Assembly (NCBI GenBank): GCA_029863245.1
Contig: JAOTVV010000001.1
Span: 124,001 to 188,000, forward strand
Direction of reading: 5' to 3'
From: Gemmatimonadota bacterium
GTDB lineage: Bacteria; Gemmatimonadota; Gemmatimonadetes; Gemmatimonadales; GWC2-71-9
DNA: 64,000 bases
In this document: piece after piece, positions 43,385 through 51,699 of the stretch
Position numbering within the stretch: position 1 is the stretch's first letter
How the letters are laid out: each line of letters starts with the position of its first letter
Position numbers and translations under genes: made by a program
The notes under the pieces: model-generated
What the model saw: only the letters and a program-made list of their open reading frames with translations
The model's database searches: none
What the model was told of the DNA's origin: nothing

Positions 43385-44794
43385 GTGAAACCACAGCTTC
43401 GGATCCTCTCCGGCGCGCGGACCGGCCACACCGAGGTCTTTTCCAAGCCCAGTATCGCCGTGGGGCGCCACCCGTCGTGCGACCTGTGCCTCGACGCCGA
43501 GCGGGATCTCACCGTGTCCGCGCATCACGCGGTCATTCTCAGGAAGGGGGATCGGTGGTACGTCCGGGACACGGAGAGTAGCAACGGAACGCTGATCAAC
43601 GGGCATCGCATCATCGCAGACACGGCGCTGAGCGACACGGACCAGATCGGGCTCGGGGTGGGCGGACCCGTGATCGAAGTGCGGCTCGTCGCCGACCGTA
43701 CGGCGGACGGCATTGTCCGCGAGGCCGCGAATCCTCCAACGGACGTCGCGCCGACCGGCCCGATCCGCACCACCGACCACGTTCCTCGACCGCGGGAGAG
43801 CGCCAGCGCAGAGATCCGTGCGGTGGTTGGGCAGCAGACCCGGAAGCTCCGTGCGACGATCGGAGTGCTCCTCATCGCGCTCGTGGCGGTCGCGGCCCTC
43901 TCCCTCTACCAGAGCCGTCGCCTGGTACAACGGCAGGTGGCCGACGCCGCGGCCATGCAGGCCCACACCGACAGCGTGCTCGCCACGGCGGACCGGACGG
44001 TGGCCGCGCTCCGCGGCCAGGTGGAGGGGATGGCCGCCCGTCTCCGAGCCTCGCAGGGCGAAGTACAGCAACTGCAGCAGGACCTGAATGCCGCCTACCG
44101 TCGCGGGCAGTCGGACGACGTCCGCACCCTCACCCAGCGCCTCGAAGCGGCGACCAGGAACCTGCAATATCAGCAGGCGGCGGCCCAGGTCGACTATGCG
44201 GCCATCGCCGAGCGGAACCAGCGGGCCGTGGCCATCCTCTGGGTGGAGTTCGGCCCCAACGAGGTGCAGACCGGAACCGCATTCGCGGTCCGGCGTGATG
44301 GCGTGCTGATCACCAACCGCCATGTGGTTGCCGGCCCGACCGGGACCCGGCGTCCCACCCGGGTGGCCGTCCGGTTCGCGGACTCCGACCAGACGTGGCG
44401 CGCCCGAGTGCTGGCGGTGTCCGATGACGCGGACCTGGCGGCTATCAAGGTCGATATTCGCGGTGGCGTCCCCTCGGTGCAGCGAATCAATCCGCGCGCG
44501 GATACGCTCCCGCAGGGCGCCCCGGTAGCGGTCATCGGATTCCCGCTCGGCACCAGCCTGCCGATGACGGGTGAGATCGTCCGAACCACGCTGCTCGCGG
44601 GCACCGTGAGCAAGTCGCTCAGCAATGTCCTCCAGATCGACGGGTACGGAGCGGCCGGTTCCAGTGGATCACCGGTGTTCGACGGCAACGGAGACGTGGT
44701 AGCCGTTCTCTACGGCGGTGACGCCACCAACGGGAGGATTGTTTTTGGGGTGCCGGGGAACGCGGTGGCCCGGCTCCTCGGATCGCTCAACTGA
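43385..44794 (+). CDS. FHA - transmembrane - coiled coil - trypsin-like serine protease
   Basis: 469 residues from a GTG start. A cytoplasmic FHA domain (1-105) has IAVGRHPSCDLCLDAERDLTVSAHHAVI and VRDTESSNGTLINGH. A linker follows, then one membrane segment at about 157-178 (TIGVLLIALVAVAALSLY) and a coiled coil of roughly 85 residues (VAALRGQVEGMAARLRASQGEVQQLQQDLNAAYRRG). The outer domain (about 275-469) is an S1C-like protease with a full triad: ITNRHVVAG, DDADLAAIKVD and GAAGSSGSPVFD. No PDZ domain. Phosphopeptide binding inside could thus control proteolysis outside. It starts 10 bases after the phosphatase. Confidence 0.9.
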   Translation: MKPQLRILSGARTGHTEVFSKPSIAVGRHPSCDLCLDAERDLTVSAHHAVILRKGDRWYVRDTESSNGTLINGHRIIADTALSDTDQIGLGVGGPVIEVRLVADRTADGIVREAANPPTDVAPTGPIRTTDHVPRPRESASAEIRAVVGQQTRKLRATIGVLLIALVAVAALSLYQSRRLVQRQVADAAAMQAHTDSVLATADRTVAALRGQVEGMAARLRASQGEVQQLQQDLNAAYRRGQSDDVRTLTQRLEAATRNLQYQQAAAQVDYAAIAERNQRAVAILWVEFGPNEVQTGTAFAVRRDGVLITNRHVVAGPTGTRRPTRVAVRFADSDQTWRARVLAVSDDADLAAIKVDIRGGVPSVQRINPRADTLPQGAPVAVIGFPLGTSLPMTGEIVRTTLLAGTVSKSLSNVLQIDGYGAAGSSGSPVFDGNGDVVAVLYGGDATNGRIVFGVPGNAVARLLGSLN

Positions 44795-45935
44795 CCCCGC
44801 CTCGTTCGACCCGGAGTGCAGGCGTGACACTCCCCAGCACCCGAGTACGCCCCGCCCCAGTGGCCGCGGGGACGTTTCCGGGCAGCCCGCGAAGGGTCCG
44901 CCAGCCCAGATAGGCAAACGCCACGGCCTCCTTGGCGTCGCCGTCGAAGAACTCCTCGTCGAACGATCGGACGACCCACCCGTCCAGCGCCCGTCGTAAT
45001 TGCACCATGAGCGTGGGGTTGCGGGCGCCGCCACCCGACACGACCAGATCCCGCTCCGGCTCCGACGGCATCCACCGTGCAAGCTGTCCCGCAATGGACC
45101 GTACGGTGAGCGCGAGTGCGGTCGCCACGAGGTCGTCTTCCGAGGCGCCCGGCGCCACCACGTGCGTCCGTTCGACCAACGCCCGGGCGAAGGGGTCTCC
45201 GAACACCTCTCTCCCCGTGCTCTTGGGGGGCGGTGCGGCGAAGTATGGGCGGTCGAGCAGCTCCTGCACGACCGACGCGACGGCTCGACCTCGCGCGGCT
45301 CGCGTCCCACCGACGTCGTACGGAGCGGACGGATCGACCAAGCGCGCAACGGCATCGATCACCGCCACTCCCGGACCCGTGTCGAACGCCACCACCCCGT
45401 CGAGCCGCCCGCGCCGCGGTACCCAGGTTACGTTCGCCATTCCGCCGATGTTGAGCAGGGCACGACCGTGTGCGTCATGACCAAAGAGCATCACGTCGGC
45501 CACGGGGACGAGCGGGGCGCCCTGGCCTCCCGCTGCGACGTCTCGAGCCCGAAAATCGCTCACGACCTGCACCCCGGTCCGCTCGGCGATGGTCGCCGGA
45601 CAGCCGAGCTGCAGCGACACCAGGGGTGGCTCGTGCCAGACCGTCAGCCCGTGTGACGCCACCAACGACAGGCGATCCACCGACAGACCCGCGACGGCAA
45701 GGACATCTGCGACCGCCTGTGCGAACCACTCCCCCAGCTGACGGTGCAGGAGCGCCAACTGTCGCGCATCACCCCGCTCGAGCACCTGGCGGATGGCCGT
45801 CCGCTCCGAGCGGCTGAACGGTCGTGTCACGAAAGCTTCGAGCTTGACCTCACGCTCGCCGGCAACCTGCACCAACGCGGCGTCCACCCCGTCTAGCGAC
45901 GTACCGGACATGAGCCCGACGACCCTTGCGGTCAT
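44787..45935 (-). CDS. anmK: Anhydro-N-acetylmuramic acid kinase
   Basis: 382 residues. It phosphorylates and hydrates anhydroMurNAc from recycled peptidoglycan to MurNAc-6-phosphate. Signatures are VVGLMSGTSLDGVDAALVQ, VASHGLTVWHEP, LNIGGMANVTWVP, VAFDTGPGVAVIDA and LVVSGGGARNPTLM, from the ASKHA fold. The ATG overlaps the murQ stop (ATGA), so the enzyme that consumes its product is coupled to it. Its 3' end overlaps the convergent protease gene by 8 bases. Confidence 0.95.
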   Translation of the reverse strand: MTARVVGLMSGTSLDGVDAALVQVAGEREVKLEAFVTRPFSRSERTAIRQVLERGDARQLALLHRQLGEWFAQAVADVLAVAGLSVDRLSLVASHGLTVWHEPPLVSLQLGCPATIAERTGVQVVSDFRARDVAAGGQGAPLVPVADVMLFGHDAHGRALLNIGGMANVTWVPRRGRLDGVVAFDTGPGVAVIDAVARLVDPSAPYDVGGTRAARGRAVASVVQELLDRPYFAAPPPKSTGREVFGDPFARALVERTHVVAPGASEDDLVATALALTVRSIAGQLARWMPSEPERDLVVSGGGARNPTLMVQLRRALDGWVVRSFDEEFFDGDAKEAVAFAYLGWRTLRGLPGNVPAATGAGRTRVLGSVTPALRVERGGVS

Positions 45936-46858
45936 GAGTGCACCGGCGGGGGCTCGCCCACCACGCTCCGCACCAACCCGCCCGCCTCCCCGAGCAGCCG
46001 TTTGGCCACGTCGGGCCCTACCCCCTTCCGCACCATCACGATCGCCAGCTTCACCGATCCGCCGGCCCGCTCGATGGCCTCACGCGCGGCGGGTCGATCG
46101 ATCCCGCAGGTCTCCATGACTATGCGTTCTCCACGGTCACGCAACTTGTCGCTCCACGCCATCAGGTCGACCATCAGGTTCCCGTAGGCCCGACCGGAGC
46201 GGACCATGGCACCCGTCGTCACCGTGTTGAGCACGAGCTTCGTGGCGGTACCCGCTTTGAGACGCGTCGACCCGGTCAGGGCCTCCGGGCCCACCGGGAC
46301 GACGATGGCGACATCGCACGCGGCGGCGAGATCGGCCGGCGGGGCCGAGCAGGAAAGCAGAACCGTTCTCGCCCCAAGCTCGCGAGCTCGATCGAGGGCC
46401 GCCCGCACATAGGGCGTGGTCCCGCTCGCGGCGATGCCGCATAGCACATCCCGAGCGCCGAGGCGGACATCATCCACGGCACGGGCACCGGCCGCCATGT
46501 CGTCTTCGGCTCCCTCCTGGCTGCGGACCAGCGCGGGTGGCCCTCCGGCGATGATGCCGACCACCCAGTCCGGGGGCGAGCCAAAGGTGGGCGGACATTC
46601 CGCGGCGTCAATCACCCCAAGCCGACCGCTGGTTCCGGCCCCGACGTACACCAGCCGGCCACCGGATCGGAAGGCCTCGACCACGAGATCGATGACCCGG
46701 GCGATCTCATGCCGGGCCTCATGGACCGCGTCGGGCACGCGCCGGTCCTCGGCATTCAGGAGCTCCACGATTTCGAGCGACGAGGCCACGTCGATGCGCG
46801 CCGTATGCGGATTCCGACGCTCGGTGAGTCTGGGATCGAGGAACTCCGGGACGGACAT
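45932..46858 (-). CDS. murQ: N-acetylmuramic acid 6-phosphate etherase
   Basis: About 308 residues. It splits the lactyl ether of MurNAc-6-P to give GlcNAc-6-P. The SIS domain includes GGRLVYVGAGTSGRLGVIDAAECPPTFGS, GIAASGTTPYVRAALDRARELGA and SGRAYGNLMVDLMAWSDKLRDRGERIV. The start is the ATG of MSVPEFLDPRLTERRNPHT; the 137 extra residues in the track belong to the ggt leader strand. It forms a recycling operon with anmK. Confidence 0.95.
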   Translation of the reverse strand: MSVPEFLDPRLTERRNPHTARIDVASSLEIVELLNAEDRRVPDAVHEARHEIARVIDLVVEAFRSGGRLVYVGAGTSGRLGVIDAAECPPTFGSPPDWVVGIIAGGPPALVRSQEGAEDDMAAGARAVDDVRLGARDVLCGIAASGTTPYVRAALDRARELGARTVLLSCSAPPADLAAACDVAIVVPVGPEALTGSTRLKAGTATKLVLNTVTTGAMVRSGRAYGNLMVDLMAWSDKLRDRGERIVMETCGIDRPAAREAIERAGGSVKLAIVMVRKGVGPDVAKRLLGEAGGLVRSVVGEPPPVHS

Positions 46859-46880
46859 CGCGCATTCTCCGACAGGCGAT

Positions 46881-46896
46881 AGATTCTCGGGAATCT
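46881..46896. repeat. Small inverted repeat between divergent murQ and ggt
   Basis: AGATTC-TCGG-GAATCT lies in the 73-base gap shared by the two divergent genes. It could be an operator acting on both, but the arms are only six bases. Confidence 0.25.
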
Positions 46897-46931
46897 TCCC
46901 TTCTCGGACGACTCCGGTCAACGAGGCACGC

Positions 46932-48704
46932 ATGCGATCCGGCTTTTCGCCATTGGGACGGACCCTGCTGCTCGCGCTGCTACCGACCATGCTTCTGGCA
47001 TGCGCCGGGACGGGCTCGGTCCAACGTGGTGCCGCGCCATCGGTAGCGCTTCCCTCCCCGTACGTTCCGGCTGACTGGCCGCTGCTGACCGAAACGGTGT
47101 CGGTCGCAGCACCGCACGCCATGGTCTCGTCCGTCCATCCGCGGGCCAGCGAGGTTGGAGCGGCGATCCTCCGCAAGGGTGGCAATGCCGTGGACGCCGC
47201 CGTGGCGGTCGGATTCGCGCTCGCGGTCGTCCATCCGTCGGCGGGGAACCTCGGCGGTGGCGGGTTCATGGTGATCCGGCTGCGTGACGGATCGGTGTAC
47301 GCCCTGGATTACCGTGAAACGGCGCCGGAGGCCGCCACGAAGGACATGTACGTGGATTCGCTGGGTCTAGTGTCCGAGCGGAGCGTCACGGGGCATCTCG
47401 CCGTCGGGGTTCCAGGCAGCGTGGCCGGACTGGCCGAGGCGCAGCGACGGTTCGGGACGCTGCCGCTCGCGACCGTAATGGAGCCGGCCGTGCGGCTCGC
47501 GGAGGACGGCGTGGTGCTCGACGAGGCCCGCAGCCGATCTCTGCAGTACGCCGCCCCACGGCTGCGTCGGTTCCAGGGCTCCCGCGATCAGTTTCTGCTG
47601 CCCAGCGGCGACGCACCGCCACCCGGGACGCTCTTCGTGCAGGCAGACCTCGCGCACACGCTGCGTGCGATCGCCGACAGCGGGCCCGCGGTCTTCTACG
47701 AGGGCACCATCGCCGACCTGATCGTGGCCGAAATCGCCCGGGGCGGAGGGCTGATCAGCAAACGGGATCTCGCCACGTACCGTGCGGTCTGGCGCGAGCC
47801 GGTAGAGATCCACTATCGCGGCCACCGGATCTACTCGATGCCGCCCTCGAGCTCCGGCGGTGTCACGATGGCCGAAATCCTGAACATCCTCGAGGGATTC
47901 GATCCGTTGCCGCCGTTCGGCAGCTCGGCGCAGGTTCATCTCGCTGCCGAGGCCATGCGGCGCGCGTTCACCGACCGGAACCACTTCCTCGGCGATCCGG
48001 ATTTCGTCGACATGCCTCTCGAGCGGCTGACGTCGAAGTCCTACGCGGCGGAGCAACGTCGGACGATCGATCCACGGCGCGCGACGCCGAGCGGCACTCT
48101 CACCCCGGGGATCGTCGAGGGGGACCACACGACCCACTACTCGGTGGTCGACGCGGAGGGCAACGCGGTCAGCGTCACCACGACCATCAACTCGGGATAC
48201 GGCAGTGCCGCGACCGTGCAGGCTGCCGGCTTCCTGCTCAATAACGAGATGGACGATTTCACCGGCGCGCCGGGACAGCCAAACCAATATGGGCTCGTGC
48301 AGGGAGAGGCGAACGCCATCGCGCCACGGAAGCGTATGCTGTCGGCCATGACCCCGTCGATCGTGTTGGATCGCGACGGACGGCTCCTCATGGTCGTGGG
48401 CACGCCCGGTGGTCCCACCATCATCACCACAGTCGCGCAGGTAATCTCCAACGTCGTGGATCATGGCATGTCGCTCGCCGAGGCGATTGCCGCGCCCCGG
48501 ATCCACCATCAGGCGCTTCCGGATCTGATCGCGTACGAGCGCCGCGGACTCCGCGGAGACGTGGTGGCCGACTTGATGCGACGCGGGCACCGCGTGGAGG
48601 AACGACGTGGGTTCAGCGGCGAGGTGGCCGGCATCATGCGGACCGCCGACGGGTGGGTCGGGGTCAGTGATCCCCGCTCGGGTGGCGGATCCGCCGGATT
48701 CTAA
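46932..48704 (+). CDS. ggt: Gamma-glutamyltransferase, lipoprotein-anchored
   Basis: About 590 residues. It hydrolyses or transfers gamma-glutamyl groups, and the precursor cuts itself into two chains. The N-terminus has a lipoprotein signal (LLLALLPTMLLAC). The large chain starts at HAMVSSVHPRASEVGAAILRKGGNAVDAAVAVGFAL. The self-cleavage threonine is in EGDHTTHYSVVDAEGNAVSVTTTINSGYGS. The small chain continues with NNEMDDF and MTPSIVLDRDGRLLMVVGTPGGPTI. The ORF track's upstream 172 residues are antisense to murQ and are rejected. A strong hairpin follows its stop. Confidence 0.93.
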   Translation: MRSGFSPLGRTLLLALLPTMLLACAGTGSVQRGAAPSVALPSPYVPADWPLLTETVSVAAPHAMVSSVHPRASEVGAAILRKGGNAVDAAVAVGFALAVVHPSAGNLGGGGFMVIRLRDGSVYALDYRETAPEAATKDMYVDSLGLVSERSVTGHLAVGVPGSVAGLAEAQRRFGTLPLATVMEPAVRLAEDGVVLDEARSRSLQYAAPRLRRFQGSRDQFLLPSGDAPPPGTLFVQADLAHTLRAIADSGPAVFYEGTIADLIVAEIARGGGLISKRDLATYRAVWREPVEIHYRGHRIYSMPPSSSGGVTMAEILNILEGFDPLPPFGSSAQVHLAAEAMRRAFTDRNHFLGDPDFVDMPLERLTSKSYAAEQRRTIDPRRATPSGTLTPGIVEGDHTTHYSVVDAEGNAVSVTTTINSGYGSAATVQAAGFLLNNEMDDFTGAPGQPNQYGLVQGEANAIAPRKRMLSAMTPSIVLDRDGRLLMVVGTPGGPTIITTVAQVISNVVDHGMSLAEAIAAPRIHHQALPDLIAYERRGLRGDVVADLMRRGHRVEERRGFSGEVAGIMRTADGWVGVSDPRSGGGSAGF

Positions 48705-48732
48705 TCGGGATCGACTGGCCCGGGACACGAAC

Positions 48733-48759
48733 GGGCGGCGGCATCTGCTGCCGCCGCCC
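48733..48759. terminator. Strong hairpin between convergent genes
   Basis: GGGCGGCGGCA-TCTGC-TGCCGCCGCCC is an 11-bp GC stem with a five-base loop, located 28 bases after the ggt stop and 33 bases beyond the stop of the opposing lipoprotein gene. It probably acts from both sides, though no clear T run follows. Confidence 0.6.
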
Positions 48760-48792
48760 ATCGGGTTACACCGCCCATGGGTCGCGTTGGTG

Positions 48793-49581
48793 CTACGAGA
48801 CCGGCTCGAGCACCATCTGCCGCGCCAGCACGATGCGGATTCGTCCACCCGCCGGCAGGACGATGTCGCTGTCCTTGGTGGCAGCGGCGATGCCCGTGCC
48901 CGCTGCCGCACCGACGATGCCACCCACCACGGCACCACCCGTCTTCTTGCTGATGATCCCGCCCACGACCGCGCCCGCGGCCGCACCGGCCCCGACCTTG
49001 GCCACGTCACCGCCGCTCACGCCACGGCCCTGGGTGTGGGTCCCCAACGAGTCCGACCTGCCCTCCAGCGAGTAGGTCTTGCCACCGTAGGTCACCCGGT
49101 TGAAGGCGAGCACCAGCGTGCCCTGGTCGCCCGGATTCTCGGCTTCCTTGATCACATCGATCACGCCCTGGAACGTCGCCCCGGCGGGGATCAATACGCG
49201 TCCCCGCTCGTCGACCACATCGGCCGACGACGTCGCCCAGACAGCGTCGCCGGCCTTGTTGGTCTTGGAGGAGATCGTGTCCCTAGCAGTCAGTTCCATG
49301 ACCGCGCCTGCCGGAACCGTGCGCGGGGCGGTCGGGGTGGCTGCCCGCGGCTGCGTGGGGGCCGTCTGCGACGGCGGGCGCTGCTGCGCCGGCGCCGTCT
49401 GCCGTGGCGTGCTCTGCTGGGGCTGTGGCCCCGGCTGCGGCCGGTCGTCCAGCGCCGCGATCGACTCGGCCGGTGCAAGACTCAGGTCGCGCGCCTCATC
49501 GTCCGGCGCTCCCTCCCCGCCACACCCCGCGAGCATGATGGCGGCGCCGAGGGCCAGCGCCGGAGTCCGAAGTCCAAACAT
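48793..49581 (-). CDS. Lipoprotein with low-complexity linker and glycine-zipper domain
   Basis: About 262 residues. The signal ends in lipobox MLAGC at about residue 20. A Pro/Gln/Thr-rich linker (QPQQSTPRQTAPAQQRPPSQTAPTQPR) precedes a beta domain like TrbI/conjugal-type envelope proteins (VPAGAVMELTARDTISSKTNKAGDAVWATSSADV, LIPAGATFQGVI). A glycine-zipper stretch follows (VGAGAAAGAVVGGIISKKTGGAVVGGIVGAAAG), then a short end. GGAGG sits 7 bases before the ATG of MFGLRTPALALG. The much longer track ORF runs antisense through the aldolase gene and is rejected. Probably an envelope protein; function unknown. Confidence 0.82.
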   Translation of the reverse strand: MFGLRTPALALGAAIMLAGCGGEGAPDDEARDLSLAPAESIAALDDRPQPGPQPQQSTPRQTAPAQQRPPSQTAPTQPRAATPTAPRTVPAGAVMELTARDTISSKTNKAGDAVWATSSADVVDERGRVLIPAGATFQGVIDVIKEAENPGDQGTLVLAFNRVTYGGKTYSLEGRSDSLGTHTQGRGVSGGDVAKVGAGAAAGAVVGGIISKKTGGAVVGGIVGAAAGTGIAAATKDSDIVLPAGGRIRIVLARQMVLEPVS

Positions 49582-49839
49582 GTGTATTCCTCCGTTCCAA
49601 GTAGTGTCGCGCGGTCGCCGACGCGCCGCGGTTTCCTCGTCGAAAACGGTGCTTTCGACCATCACTGTACTTTCACCGGATCCCGTCCCGACGTCAACTC
49701 CCCGGGGGGCCGTCTCGGGAGGCATGCCCCGGGTGGCGGGGTCCGTAGCACCCCCGTAAGTTCCAGTCGCCCGACCGCACCTCGAGCGGCGGCGCACCAA
49801 CCGCAACGTATCGCCCGTAATTCGAGAGGAACGAGGCTC

Positions 49840-50859
49840 ATGGATATCGAGAAGCTCGCTACTACTGCACAGGCCATCGTGGCCAAGGGAAAAGGCATCC
49901 TCGCCGCCGACGAGAGCTTCGGCACCATCGAGAAGCGATTCAAGAAGATCGGCGTTTCTTCCACCGAGGAGAACCGGCGCGCCTACCGGGAACTGCTCTT
50001 CACGACGAAGGGGATCGGCGAGTTCATCAGTGGCGTCATCCTGTTCGACGAGACCCTCCGGCAGGCGAGCGCCGACCGGACTCCCTTCCCCAAGGTGCTC
50101 CAGAAGGCTGGGAGCATTCCGGGGATCAAGGTCGACATCGGTGCCAAACCGCTCGCCGGATTCCCCGGCGAAAAGATCACCGAGGGGCTCGACGGCCTGC
50201 GCGAGCGGCTGGCGGAGTATTTCAAGCTGGGTGCACGGTTCACCAAGTGGCGGGCCGTCATCACCATCGGCAACGGTATCCCCACGCGATTCTGTATCGA
50301 CGCCAATGCTCACGCGCTGGCCCAGTACGCCGCTCTCTCTCAAGAAGCGGGGCTGGTGCCGATCGTCGAGCCCGAGGTGCTGATGGACGGCGACCACTCC
50401 ATCGAGCGTTGCGCGGAGGTGACGGAGACCACGCTCAAGAGCCTCTATTTCCACCTCCACGCCCACCGCGTCGTTCTGGAAGGCACGCTGCTCAAGCCGA
50501 ACATGGTCATCGCGGGGAAGAGCTGCCCGACCCAAGCCAAGGTCGGGCAGGTGGCCCAGGCGACCGTCGACGTGTTGCGCCGCTGTGTGCCGGCAGCCGT
50601 GCCGGGGATCGTGTTCCTCTCCGGAGGCCAGAGCGAAACGGAGGCCACGGTCCATTTGAACGCAATGAACCGCATCTCCGGTCTCCCGTGGGAGCTGAGC
50701 TTCTCGTACGGGCGCGCACTCCAGGCCTCGGCCTTGGACGCGTGGGGCGGCAAAGCCTCTCAGCTGGGCGCCGCGCAGAAAGCCTACTACCATCGCGCCA
50801 AGCTGAACGGGGCAGCCCGGCACGGCAAGTACACACCGGCAATGGAGAGCGCTGGCTAG
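49840..50859 (+). CDS. Class I fructose-bisphosphate aldolase
   Basis: About 339 residues, the plant/animal-type aldolase of glycolysis and gluconeogenesis. Signatures are AKGKGILAADESFGTIEKRFKKIGV, RELLFTT, ADIGAKP-like VDIGAKPLAGFPGEKITEGLDGL, the Schiff-base lysine in LLKPNMVIAGK and IVFLSGGQSETEATVHLNAMN. The start is the ATG of MDIEKLATTAQ behind AGAGGAACGAGG; the 411 upstream residues of the track are antisense to the lipoprotein and are rejected. The 258-base gap before it, shared with the divergent lipoprotein gene, must hold both promoters, but I cannot point to convincing -35/-10 pairs. Confidence 0.95.
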   Translation: MDIEKLATTAQAIVAKGKGILAADESFGTIEKRFKKIGVSSTEENRRAYRELLFTTKGIGEFISGVILFDETLRQASADRTPFPKVLQKAGSIPGIKVDIGAKPLAGFPGEKITEGLDGLRERLAEYFKLGARFTKWRAVITIGNGIPTRFCIDANAHALAQYAALSQEAGLVPIVEPEVLMDGDHSIERCAEVTETTLKSLYFHLHAHRVVLEGTLLKPNMVIAGKSCPTQAKVGQVAQATVDVLRRCVPAAVPGIVFLSGGQSETEATVHLNAMNRISGLPWELSFSYGRALQASALDAWGGKASQLGAAQKAYYHRAKLNGAARHGKYTPAMESAG

Positions 50860-50886
50860 ACGAATCCGACGACCTGAGTGAAGCGG

Positions 50887-50916
50887 CGCCCGGTCACCCT
50901 CCTCGGTGGCCGGGCG
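50887..50916 (+). terminator. Rho-independent terminator after the aldolase gene
   Basis: CGCCCGG-(T)CACC-loop-GGTG(G)-CCGGGCG forms an interrupted GC-rich stem followed by TTGTCGGTTTTG, 27 bases after the aldolase stop and facing the convergent ccdA gene. Confidence 0.65.
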
Positions 50917-50952
50917 TTGTCGGTTTTGTCCCGCGACTCGACTGGAGGCAGG

Positions 50953-51678
50953 TCACAGCCGTTCGCGTAGGAAGTCCGGCGTCAGCCCCTGGAGCCATGT
51001 GGCGAGCATCGAGAAGTACCCCGACACGAGCAGGAGGCCAACCACCACCAGGACCCCACCGGCGATCCGAGTCGTGAGCGGGATGAAGCGACGGAACTTC
51101 TTGAACCACTCGATGAACCGATCGACCGCCAAGGCCGCCAGGAGGAACGGGAGCGCCAGGCCCATCGAGTAGGCGAACAGCAGGAGCAGGCCCTGGCCAA
51201 GCGACGTCTTGACGCTGGTGTACATGAGGATCGACCCGAGGATCGGTCCGATGCACGGTGTCCATCCTGCCCCGAACGCGAGGCCGACGAGCACGCTGCC
51301 CAGGTAGCCGACCGGTTTGTCTTGGAGGTGGACCCGCCGTTCGCGGGCGAGCGTGCCCCACCTGACCGCCCCGAGCAGATAGAGGCCGAAGAACACGATC
51401 AGGAGTCCGCCAACGCGCTCGAGCCACACCTGGTACTGATTCAGGAACCGTCCCAGCTGGGTCGCCGAGGCGCCGAGGGCGAGGAAGATGATCGTGAACC
51501 CCGTGATGAAGAGCAGGGCGTGCACGACGGCGGTCCACCGGCGCTCTCCGAGCTCGTCGAGCGAGAGCCCGGTGATGAACGACACGTAGCTCGGTACGAG
51601 GGGCAGCACGCAGGGAGAAAGGAAGCTCAGGATGCCGGCGACGAACGCGACGGCAATACCAACGGAGTCGGCGTCCAT
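50953..51678 (-). CDS. ccdA: Cytochrome c biogenesis protein CcdA (DsbD-type membrane domain)
   Basis: A 241-residue membrane protein with six segments. It carries electrons from thioredoxin across the membrane to periplasmic thiol proteins. Family motifs are AFVAGILSFLSPCVLPLVPSYVSFITGL and LVGLAFGAGWTPCIGPILGSIL, each with one of the two redox cysteines after a proline-rich turn. There is no periplasmic DsbD domain. It follows the agmatinase by 21 bases; a functional link to it is not obvious. Confidence 0.93.
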   Translation of the reverse strand: MDADSVGIAVAFVAGILSFLSPCVLPLVPSYVSFITGLSLDELGERRWTAVVHALLFITGFTIIFLALGASATQLGRFLNQYQVWLERVGGLLIVFFGLYLLGAVRWGTLARERRVHLQDKPVGYLGSVLVGLAFGAGWTPCIGPILGSILMYTSVKTSLGQGLLLLFAYSMGLALPFLLAALAVDRFIEWFKKFRRFIPLTTRIAGGVLVVVGLLLVSGYFSMLATWLQGLTPDFLRERL

Positions 51679-51699
51679 GGTATCTCGGAAACCCCCGGA

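Noticed and set aside
39768-44794. Type VI secretion regulatory module
   Set aside because: FHA, kinase and PP2C are shared with such loci, but no Tss/Hcp/VgrG/ClpV gene lies in the window.
47367-49010. 547-residue minus-strand ORF
   Set aside because: Antisense shadow of the gamma-glutamyltransferase gene.
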